Assembly: GCF_000717185.1 (NCBI RefSeq)
Contig: NZ_JNYE01000014.1
Location: 1-64,000, forward strand
Direction: 5' to 3'
DNA: 64,000 nt
Origin: Kitasatospora phosalacinea
GTDB lineage: Bacteria; Actinomycetota; Actinomycetes; Streptomycetales; Streptomycetaceae
In this document: piece by piece, positions 58,319 to 64,000 of the stretch
Numbering within the stretch: the stretch's first letter is position 1
Layout: each line of letters begins with the position of its first letter
Position numbers and translations under genes: made by a program
The notes under the pieces: model-generated
Database searches by the model: none
What the model saw: only the letters and a program-made list of their open reading frames with translations
What the model was told of the DNA's origin: nothing

Positions 58319-58395
58319 TTGGTACCAACCCCCCTGACGCTGAGCAGCATGCCACCTCAACTGCGGTCCATGCCCAGGAATCGCGGTACCGCAGT
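58319..58395 (-). promoter_or_regulatory. GGTACC-centred palindromes upstream of the XRE gene
   Basis: TTGGTACCAA (58319-58328) and GCGGTACCGC (58383-58392) are perfect 10-bp palindromes sharing the core GGTACC, 64 bp apart. ACTGCGGT (58360-58367) and ACCGCAGT (58388-58395) form a further inverted pair. They flank the likely promoter and may be sites for autoregulation. Confidence 0.4.
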
Positions 58396-58531
58396 GGAAC
58401 AGATCATTTGAAAATAGCTCAATCGGGATGCCCGCACTTGCCAACGGCGCGCCCACCCGATAAAGGGGATCCCGTGCGCCGAACGGCACTTGACGGCCGG
58501 TCCGCCCCGACGGCCGTCCCCGGGAACGCCA

Positions 58532-58574
58532 GAGGGCGGGTGGCCCGGTGCATCGCACCGGGCCACCCGCCCTC
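58532..58574 (-). terminator. GPP34 gene terminator
   Basis: A perfect 20-bp stem with a 3-nt loop (arms 58532-58551 and 58555-58574), 33 nt after the GPP34 stop. Confidence 0.8.
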
Positions 58575-58606
58575 AGACCGAACCGAACGCTAACGGCGTG
58601 CGCCGC

Positions 58607-59335
58607 TCATCGGGCGCCCACCCGACTGGCCACGCTGCGCCCCGCGGCGGCGGGACGACCGGCCGGACCGCGCGAACCCGCGGGCGCCGACCTGCCCTGC
58701 TGCTGCTGGGCGGGCAGACCGTTCTGCACGTCCATCACCGCGTGGGCCACCATCCCGCCCAGCGGGTCGTACCTGATCAGGTCCCGCAGCCGGGAGCGCG
58801 AGGACCGCCCTTCGTTGCCCGGGTACAGGTGCTTGCCCAGGCCGACCGCGTGCGCCAGTGCCGCCAGCGCCGCCGTCCGCGGGTCCGGCGGTACGCCGGT
58901 GCGGATCGCCGTGTCCAGCCGCTGCTTGATCGCCGCGTTGGTGCAGTCGTCCGACGCCTGGTAGCGCGTCGTCGGCAGCACCCCGCAGACCTGTCCGGCG
59001 ACGGCGGTCACCATGCCGCACCGCTCCAGGTGCGCCAGGTACGTCTGCCGCAGGCCCAGTCGCGGGCCGCCGATCCAGTGCGCGGCGCGCACCGGGCTGC
59101 CGCGCCGGCGCAGTAGTTCCAAAGCGTGGTCAAGGGTCGGGTCGCCGGTCGGCCGTGGTACCACCACGGCGATCCGGTCCCCGTCCGGGACTATCCTTCC
59201 GGCCAGGGACAGCTCGACGAGCTGCGCCCCGGCAAGTCCGAGGTCGAGGGTCTGCGGCTGCGCGGTGGTACCCGTGGCCGGGTCCAGCGCGAGCAACAAG
59301 AGCTCCTCAGGAATGGTTCGACGGCCTCTGCCCAT
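58607..59335 (-). CDS. GPP34-family (GOLPH3-like) phosphoprotein
   Basis: A 242-residue protein with the GPP34 fold known from Golgi phosphoprotein 3, common in actinobacteria where its function is unclear. Recognisable segments are RRTIPEELLLLALDPATG at the N-terminus, LGLAGAQLVELSLAGRI, HWIGGPRLGLRQTYL and the conserved HAVGLGKHLYPGNEGRSSRSRL. The tail is Gln/Ala/Arg-rich. ATG 59335. Confidence 0.88.
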   Translation of the reverse strand: MGRGRRTIPEELLLLALDPATGTTAQPQTLDLGLAGAQLVELSLAGRIVPDGDRIAVVVPRPTGDPTLDHALELLRRRGSPVRAAHWIGGPRLGLRQTYLAHLERCGMVTAVAGQVCGVLPTTRYQASDDCTNAAIKQRLDTAIRTGVPPDPRTAALAALAHAVGLGKHLYPGNEGRSSRSRLRDLIRYDPLGGMVAHAVMDVQNGLPAQQQQGRSAPAGSRGPAGRPAAAGRSVASRVGAR

Positions 59336-59634
59336 CCAAGCCTCCCCGCGTGGATGAATGACAGGGTGACGCCTCTCACACGGGCTTGTCGAGTACGCCT
59401 CCGAATCGTGACCTTGCCCGGGCAGGCTGGAACCACCGCCCGACGGCGCCGCGTCCCACCGGGCAACAGCCCGTACGGGCAGGAAAAACCGCCGGTCGGG
59501 CGGGGTGCGACGGGCCCTTGCGGGCTCGGTGCCGGAGACTGTACAGGTGCTGGGCCGGGCCGAGAACCCGCCCGAAAAAACCAGCTTGTGTGATCGGACC
59601 GGCGGTGCCGGGCGGACGAGGAGGAGTGGGTTAC
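59336..59634. other. Intergenic region between divergent genes
   Basis: No gene is seen. The perfect 12-bp palindrome GCCCGTACGGGC lies at 59469-59480. A-runs at 59484 and 59575 are the only AT-rich parts. Promoters for both flanking genes must be here but are not clear. Confidence 0.4.
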
Positions 59635-60078
59635 GTGGGCGAGTCCCCGAAGAGCGAGCGGCCCGACGGCGAGGAGCGGTCGACCGGAACCGAGGAGACC
59701 CCGCACGAACCCGGCGACGCCGCGGGCAGCGGCACCGTCCACCTGCGCGTCCGCGATGCGGACACCCGCACCACCGCCCTCCGCCTCCCCGCCGACCTCC
59801 CCGAGTCCAGCGCCGCCCTCGGGGCCTCCCGTCCCACCCCTCGGGACGAGGATGTCCCGGAATCCGAGACGGAACCGACCGGCCCCCAGCCGACGATGAC
59901 GCTGCGGCTGTCGGACCTGCCGAAGGGCGGGGAGTCGGAGGCGGAGTCGGAGGATGCTCCGGCGGGGCCTCAGCCGACGATGATGCTGCGGCTGTCGGAC
60001 CTGCCCAAGGGCGGGGCGGCGGACGAGGACACCGAGGTTGAGGACGAGGCCGAGGACGCGCCCGCTGCGAGACGATGA
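59635..60078 (+). CDS. N-terminal fragment of the D,D-carboxypeptidase gene (frame-disrupted)
   Basis: A 147-residue acidic, probably disordered fragment. It begins at GTG 59635 behind GAGGAGGAG (GESPKSERPDGEERSTGTEE) and contains repeats PTMTLRLSDLPKGG and PTMMLRLSDLPKGG. It ends prematurely at TGA 60076-60078 because a 95-bp duplication shifts the frame. In the absence of the duplication it would run in frame into the following peptidase. The TGA overlaps ATG 60075 (ATGA), so re-initiation is possible. Confidence 0.7.
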   Translation: MGESPKSERPDGEERSTGTEETPHEPGDAAGSGTVHLRVRDADTRTTALRLPADLPESSAALGASRPTPRDEDVPESETEPTGPQPTMTLRLSDLPKGGESEAESEDAPAGPQPTMMLRLSDLPKGGAADEDTEVEDEAEDAPAARR

Positions 60079-60165
60079 TGCTGCGGCTGTCGGACCTGCC
60101 CAAGGGCGGGGCGGCGGACGAGGACACCGAGGTTGAGGACGAGGCCGAGGACGCGCCCGCTGCGA
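59976..60165 (+). repeat. Perfect 95-bp tandem duplication
   Basis: Bases 59976-60070 and 60071-60165 are identical over 95 bp with no gap. As 95 is not a multiple of three, the second copy changes the frame. An older, diverged unit (PTMTLRLSDLPKGG) lies upstream. Perfect identity, including third positions, implies a recent event or an assembly artefact. Confidence 0.92.
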
Positions 60166-61691
60166 CCGCGCCGGAGACCGAGCCGAAGACCGAGCCGAAG
60201 GTTGAGCCGAAGGCCGGGCCGGTGGCGAAGACGGTGCCGGCCGCGGCCGAGTCCAAGGCGGAGCCGAAGCCCGCACCGGAGCCCGCGGCCGGGCCGAAGC
60301 CCGCGCCTGCGCCGGAGCCGAGGAGCGTGCCCCGCCCCGCACCCGCCGCGCCCCCCGCACCCGTTGCTGCTGCTGCGCCCGTCGCTCCCGCCCCCGTCGC
60401 GCCCGCGCCCGGGCCGGAGAGCACCGCCGAGGCGCTGGAGGTGCTGAAGGGGCTGAGCGCCCGTCCGGTCTCGCCGCTGCGGCGGGCGGTGAAGCGGGTC
60501 ACGATCTGGGGCGTGTTCCTGGCGGTGGTGCTGGGCGTGCTGGTGGCGGCGCAGTTGCTGCGCCCGCTGCCGACGCCGCAGGCGAAGCTCTCGTTGCAGG
60601 ACTCGTTCACCTTCGGCGGGGAGCAGCCGAACATCCCGTGGCCGACGCGCGGGCAGGCCGCCGCCGAGGTGGTGGGCGTGGGCAGCCTGGGGGCGTCGGG
60701 GGAGGAGACGCCCGTCCCGATCGCGTCGGTGACCAAGGTGATGAACGCCTACCTGATCCTGCAGGCGCACCCCCTGAAGAAGGGGGAGAGCGGCCCGGTG
60801 ATCACGGTGGACCAGCAGGCCGCGCAGGAGTCCGGGAACAGCGACGAGTCGACGGTGGTGCTGAAGGAGGGCCAGCAGCTCACCGAGTACGAGGCGCTGG
60901 AGATGCTGATGCTGCCGTCGGCCAACAACGTGGCCCGGCTGCTGGCGCGTTGGGACTCCGGCAGCGAGGCGGAGTTCCTGAAGAAGATGAACGCCACCGC
61001 CGCGCAGCTCGGTATGACCAACACCACCTACGCGGACCCGGCCGGGTACGTCAACGACACCAAGTCGACCGCGAAGGACCAGCTGAAGCTGGCCGAGAAG
61101 GTCATGCAGATGGAGATCTTCCGGCAGATCGTCGCCGAGCCGGACACCCGGTTCAACGGGCAGCGGGTCTACAACACCAACGCGCTGCTCGGGAAGAACG
61201 GCAACATCGGCGTGAAGACCGGTTCGTCCACGCCCGCGCAGTCCTGCCTGATGTGGGCGGCCGTCAAGGAGATCGGCGGCGAGGAGCGGATGATCCTCGG
61301 CGTGACGCTGGGCCAGCCGCAGACCAAGGAGGAGATGAGCCTGGTCCGCGCCGCCCAGCCGCCGAGCGACCGGATCAACGTGGCCGCGCAGGCCGCGCTG
61401 GCCGGGCGGACGCTGGCCAAGCAGGGCGACGTGGTCGGCCACGTGGACGACGGCGTGGGCGGCAAGGTGCCGCTGGTCGCGGCGAAGGACCTGACCGTCG
61501 CCGGCTGGAACGGCGTCACCGCGCACCTGACGCTGACCCCGGTCGGGAAGATCGCGCACACCCTGGCGGCGGGCACCCAGGTCGGCACGCTGTCGGCGGG
61601 CGAGGGCGAGGGCCGCGTCGAGGTGCCGGTCACGCTGCAGTCGGACCTGGCCCCGGCGTCCATCGGCTCCCGGCTGCTGCGCCTCGGCTGA
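60075..61691 (+). CDS. D-alanyl-D-alanine carboxypeptidase (peptidase S11, membrane-anchored)
   Basis: A 538-residue part of the disrupted gene. ATG 60075 opens the second repeat copy (MMLRLSDLPKGG); a Lys/Pro/Ala/Glu-rich linker follows to about residue 125, then one transmembrane helix (about 141-162) and an extracytoplasmic penicillin-binding domain. The catalytic motifs are intact: SVTK (Ser about 218), SANN (about 282) and KTG (about 381). It trims peptidoglycan stem peptides. Because helix and active site are all in this part, it may work if translated from ATG 60075 by coupling. Confidence 0.88.
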   Translation: MMLRLSDLPKGGAADEDTEVEDEAEDAPAATAPETEPKTEPKVEPKAGPVAKTVPAAAESKAEPKPAPEPAAGPKPAPAPEPRSVPRPAPAAPPAPVAAAAPVAPAPVAPAPGPESTAEALEVLKGLSARPVSPLRRAVKRVTIWGVFLAVVLGVLVAAQLLRPLPTPQAKLSLQDSFTFGGEQPNIPWPTRGQAAAEVVGVGSLGASGEETPVPIASVTKVMNAYLILQAHPLKKGESGPVITVDQQAAQESGNSDESTVVLKEGQQLTEYEALEMLMLPSANNVARLLARWDSGSEAEFLKKMNATAAQLGMTNTTYADPAGYVNDTKSTAKDQLKLAEKVMQMEIFRQIVAEPDTRFNGQRVYNTNALLGKNGNIGVKTGSSTPAQSCLMWAAVKEIGGEERMILGVTLGQPQTKEEMSLVRAAQPPSDRINVAAQAALAGRTLAKQGDVVGHVDDGVGGKVPLVAAKDLTVAGWNGVTAHLTLTPVGKIAHTLAAGTQVGTLSAGEGEGRVEVPVTLQSDLAPASIGSRLLRLG

Positions 61692-61712
61692 GGCCCGCGC
61701 CGCGGGGTGACG

Positions 61713-61748
61713 CGAACCGGCCCGGACGGGATCGTCCGGGCCGGTTCG
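61713..61748. terminator. Bidirectional hairpin terminator
   Basis: A 16-bp perfect stem (arms 61713-61728 and 61733-61748) with loop GGAT, between convergent genes. Confidence 0.78.
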
Positions 61749-61764
61749 TCGTCCTCCGGGCGGG

Positions 61765-62673
61765 CTACCAGCGGCCGCGCTCGGTGCGGGTGCCGAGGCG
61801 GCGGGAGAGGGCGGGTTCCTCGGAGAGCACCCGGCCGAGCACCAGGGCCAGGGTGATGGCGGTGAACAGCACGATCAGCCAGGACAGCGCGGTGAACACC
61901 ACCCCGTACGGGCCGAATTTCTCCACGGAGGCGGTCATCGCGTGCGGCAGGTAGACCTTCGAGGCGATGCCGAGGCCGACCTCGGCGACGCCGCACAGCA
62001 GGGCGCCGGGCAGCAGCGGGTACCAGCGGATCCGGGCGCCGAGCAGCAGGTGCTGGGTCCACCACCACACGGCGGTGGAGGCCAGGAAGGTCAGCGGGAC
62101 GCCCAGCCACGGGCCGGCGCCGAAGCCCTTGCGCATCGGGACCTGGACGACCAGGAACACCAGCCAGCCCAGCAGCCACACCACCCAGCGCCACAGGGCC
62201 AGCCGGGCGCTGTTCTTCGGCATCTCCCAGGCCCGCTCGCAGACCCGCTGCAGGGCCCGGCTGAGCGCGGTCGCGGACGCCAGGGTGACCAGTGCGCCGA
62301 TCGCCCCGATGCTCTGGGTGGTGCCGTCGGACTGGGTCTGCATCAGCTGCTGGACCTGCTGCTGGGCGGAGCCCTCCAGGCCGAGCTGCTCGCGCAGCGA
62401 GCCGGTGACGCTGTTCTTCAGCGTGGCGGGGGCGAACACCGCGACCACGAACAGGGCCGGCAGCGCGGACAGGAAGGCCTGCGCGGCCAGCCGGGTCGCG
62501 TTGTCCAGCAGGTTGACCCGGATCAGGTTGCTGACGGCCCGCCCGACCAGAGGGATCCGCTCGGGGGCGCCCTTGGCGGACTCGGCGAGCCGGGCCGCCC
62601 GCTGCTTCGCGGACTCCCACCGGCCGGGGCCGGGGCCGGGGTCCTGCTCCGCTCGTTGCAGTGACTCTGTCAC
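61765..62673 (-). CDS. YihY/BrkB-family membrane protein
   Basis: A 302-residue inner-membrane protein with about six helices. NATRLAAQAFLSALPALFVVAVFAP, ATALSRALQRVCERAWEMP and GPYGVVFTALSWLIVLFTAITLALVLG match the YihY/virulence-factor-BrkB family (unknown function; not an RNase BN as once named). GTG 62673. The N-terminal 45 residues are cytoplasmic and charged. Confidence 0.85.
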   Translation of the reverse strand: MTESLQRAEQDPGPGPGRWESAKQRAARLAESAKGAPERIPLVGRAVSNLIRVNLLDNATRLAAQAFLSALPALFVVAVFAPATLKNSVTGSLREQLGLEGSAQQQVQQLMQTQSDGTTQSIGAIGALVTLASATALSRALQRVCERAWEMPKNSARLALWRWVVWLLGWLVFLVVQVPMRKGFGAGPWLGVPLTFLASTAVWWWTQHLLLGARIRWYPLLPGALLCGVAEVGLGIASKVYLPHAMTASVEKFGPYGVVFTALSWLIVLFTAITLALVLGRVLSEEPALSRRLGTRTERGRW

Positions 62674-62757
62674 GCCGAAACCTCCGCAAGCTCCGCCGGG
62701 CCGGGAACCTCCATCGTCACCTGGTCCGGCGCAGCCCGCGGAGGCGGAGCGTGGCGG

Positions 62758-63519
62758 CTACTTCTTCCGGGTGAGCCGGGCGACCCGGTCGGCCACCCCC
62801 CAGGCGGTGACCCGCCACAGTGCCTCGACCACGATGTTGCGGCTCATCTTCGAGGCGCCGTGCTCGCGCTCGACGAAGGTGATCGGCACCTCGGCGACCT
62901 TGAACCCGGCCTTCACCGTGCGCCAGGCCAGGTCGACCTGGAAGCAGTAGCCCTGCGAGGCCACCTGGTCCATGCCGAGGCCGAGCAGCGTCTCCTTGCG
63001 GAACGCCCGGTAGCCGCCGGTGACGTCCCGGATCGGCACGTCCAGCATCAGCCGGGAGTACGTGGAGCCGCCCTTGGACAGCAGCAGCCGCGACTTCGGC
63101 CAGTTCACCACCGCGCCGCCGGGCACCCAGCGCGAGCCCAGCACCAGGTCCGCGCTGCGCAGCGCGGTCAGCAGCCGGGGCAGCTCCTCGGGCTGGTGCG
63201 AGCCGTCCGCGTCCATCTCGACCAGCACGTCGTAGCCGTCGTCGATGCCCCACCGGAACCCGGCCAGGTAGGCCGCGCCGAGGCCCTCCTTGCCCTTGCG
63301 GTGCAGCACCTTCACGTGGTCGTCGTCGGCGGCGAGGGCGTCGGCGATCTTGCCGGTCCCGTCCGGGCTGTTGTCGTCGGCGACCAGGACGTGCGCCTCG
63401 GGGACGGCGGCGCGGACTCGGGACACGATCCGTTCGACGTTCTCGGCCTCGTTGTAGGTCGGGATGATCACCAGGATCTTGCCGAGGCCGGCGAACGGGG
63501 TCTCCGGGGAGGTGCTCAC
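62758..63519 (-). CDS. Polyprenol monophosphomannose synthase (GT2)
   Basis: A 253-residue glycosyltransferase family 2 enzyme that transfers mannose from GDP-mannose to polyprenyl phosphate, the donor for O-mannosylation and lipoglycans. ILVIIPTYNEAENVERIV opens the domain; VADDNSPDGTGKIAD and VEMDADGSHQPEELPRLL carry the DXD-type metal site; RDVTGGYRAFRKETL is diagnostic of DPM1-like enzymes. No acyltransferase or membrane domain is fused. GTG 63519. Confidence 0.93.
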   Translation of the reverse strand: MSTSPETPFAGLGKILVIIPTYNEAENVERIVSRVRAAVPEAHVLVADDNSPDGTGKIADALAADDDHVKVLHRKGKEGLGAAYLAGFRWGIDDGYDVLVEMDADGSHQPEELPRLLTALRSADLVLGSRWVPGGAVVNWPKSRLLLSKGGSTYSRLMLDVPIRDVTGGYRAFRKETLLGLGMDQVASQGYCFQVDLAWRTVKAGFKVAEVPITFVEREHGASKMSRNIVVEALWRVTAWGVADRVARLTRKK

Positions 63520-63617
63520 AGATGGGTGCCTTTCACGAGCGGCTGACCGGTGCGGCGCACGTGTGCGCGCCCCCCACGGTAGGCCACCGCACCAGGTGCC
63601 CCGGGCCACCCGGCGGG

Positions 63618-63712
63618 TCGGCGGCGGGGCGGTGGCGGGGCGGTGGAGGGCCGGTGGAGGGCCCGGCGGTGGGCCGGGTGGCGGGGCGGTGGAGGGCCGT
63701 GGCGGGTCACCG
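63618..63712. repeat. G-rich imperfect repeat tract
   Basis: Variants of GGCGGGGCGGTGG and GGTGGAGGGCC repeat over about 95 bp on the plus strand. Many runs of three or more G could fold into G-quadruplexes. No gene is supported here. Confidence 0.55.
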
Positions 63713-63786
63713 GGGAAAGGGGTCAGCGAGCCCGAAGCGCGATCCGCTACGCTGTCAGCGGTCCTGCGGCGGTGTCCGCGGGCCCC

Positions 63787-63859
63787 GCCTCAGTAGCTCA
63801 GGGGATAGAGCACGGCTCTCCTAAAGCCGGTGTCGCAGGTTCGAATCCTGCCTGGGGCA
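63787..63859 (+). tRNA. tRNA-Arg (anticodon CCU, reads AGG)
   Basis: A 73-nt cloverleaf without encoded CCA: acceptor GCCTCAG/CTGGGGC, D-arm with AGCTCAGGGGATAGAGC, anticodon stem CGGCT/AGCCG with loop CTCCTAA (anticodon CCT), and T-arm GCAGGTTCGAATCCTGC. All stems pair. tRNA-Arg genes are frequent integration sites. Confidence 0.95.
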
Positions 63860-63879
63860 CGCGCACGACCGCAGGTCGC

Positions 63880-63911
63880 AGGCCCTACCGCTCTTCCAAG
63901 CGGGAGGGCCT
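63880..63911. terminator. Hairpin downstream of the tRNA
   Basis: AGGCCCT-A-CCGCT pairs with AGCGG-G-AGGGCCT around a 6-nt loop, 20 nt after the tRNA; probably a shared terminator for the tRNA and the minus-strand ORF to its right. Confidence 0.6.
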
Positions 63912-63940
63912 CCAACCTTCCAGCACGGATTCAGCACGCA

Positions 63941-64000
63941 TCAGGCCCCAGCGGCGTGCGGGCCGGCCTCCAGGGCCGCCAGCTGGAGGGCGAGCTTCTG
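63941..64000 (-). CDS. C-terminal end of a minus-strand protein (partial)
   Basis: Only 19 residues are visible (KLALQLAALEAGPHAAGA and stop at 63941-63943), with high third-position GC. Position and orientation fit an integrase of an element inserted at the tRNA-Arg gene, and the direct repeats CAGCACG at 63921 and 63932 could be arm sites. This is inference; too little sequence is present to identify it. Confidence 0.4.
   Translation of the reverse strand, partial: QKLALQLAALEAGPHAAGA

Noticed and set aside
59152..59166. GTGGTACCAC as a third operator for the XRE regulator
   Set aside because: It lies inside the GPP34 coding sequence, and GGTACC-containing palindromes are expected occasionally at this composition.
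60075..60078. Programmed ribosomal frameshift joining the two carboxypeptidase parts
   Set aside because: No slippery heptamer is present at the overlap; the frame change is fully explained by the 95-bp duplication, and re-initiation at ATGA is the simpler route.

Overview
The window is a very GC-rich actinobacterial chromosome segment, almost certainly from Streptomycetaceae (Streptomyces, Kitasatospora or a close relative). The signs are near-saturated G/C at third codon positions, many GTG starts, many genes with a TANNNT -10 box only 6-8 nt before the start codon (leaderless transcription), a futalosine-type menaquinone pathway, coenzyme F420 synthesis, paired XRE/DUF5753 and DUF397 genes, and GPP34- and SCO4402-type proteins. 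Most of it reads as core chromosome. Mobile DNA is limited to the tail of an IS481-type transposase at the left edge, a compact TnpB element at 43151-44583, and a possible integration site at the tRNA-Arg gene near the right edge.

Layout. 1-4200: transposase tail, an amino-acid-type solute-binding lipoprotein, an SCO4402-family protein, purU and an RsbW-like ATP-binding protein. 4200-15000: accessory transport and regulation (three MFS transporters, a dicarboxylate symporter, LacI and TetR regulators, GNAT and Uma2 proteins) with several clear operator palindromes. 15000-24150: cold-shock protein, then menaquinone genes (mqnA, mqnC, menG, a geranylgeranyl-reductase-family menaquinone reductase) interspersed with a receptor-like Ser/Thr kinase and membrane proteins. 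24600-40408: a complete 14-gene complex I operon nuoA-N behind a Rex-type redox operator, most genes overlapping by 1-4 nt. 40500-47600: Uma2 protein, polyprenyl diphosphate synthase (quinone tail), an orphan NarL-type response regulator, the TnpB element, and korAB (2-oxoacid:ferredoxin oxidoreductase). 47700-64000: rarD, solute-binding protein, LolA-like protein, fbiC (F420), secreted tyrosine phosphatase, ADP-ribosylglycohydrolase, HTH/DUF397 pair, GPP34 protein, a frame-disrupted D,D-carboxypeptidase gene, YihY protein, polyprenol-phosphate mannose synthase and tRNA-Arg(CCU).

The central theme is respiration. mqnA/mqnC make the naphthoquinone, the polyprenyl synthase makes its tail, MenG methylates it, the reductase-family protein probably saturates the tail, complex I reduces it, and KorAB supplies reduced ferredoxin from the TCA cycle.

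The two most interesting observations are these. (1) The TnpB element appears to sit exactly between the ancestral korA ribosome-binding site and its GTG start. Its predicted guide RNA would recognise the empty site. The element end seems to supply a replacement Shine-Dalgarno sequence. (2) A perfect 95-bp tandem duplication inside the D,D-carboxypeptidase gene throws the protein out of frame and creates an ATGA stop/start overlap, so copy number at this repeat could switch the N-terminal region on and off. Other points are two leaderless mini-ORFs ahead of transporter and prenyl synthase genes, two opposed orphan intrinsic terminators upstream of the cold-shock gene, and extra Rex-like sites around nuoA.
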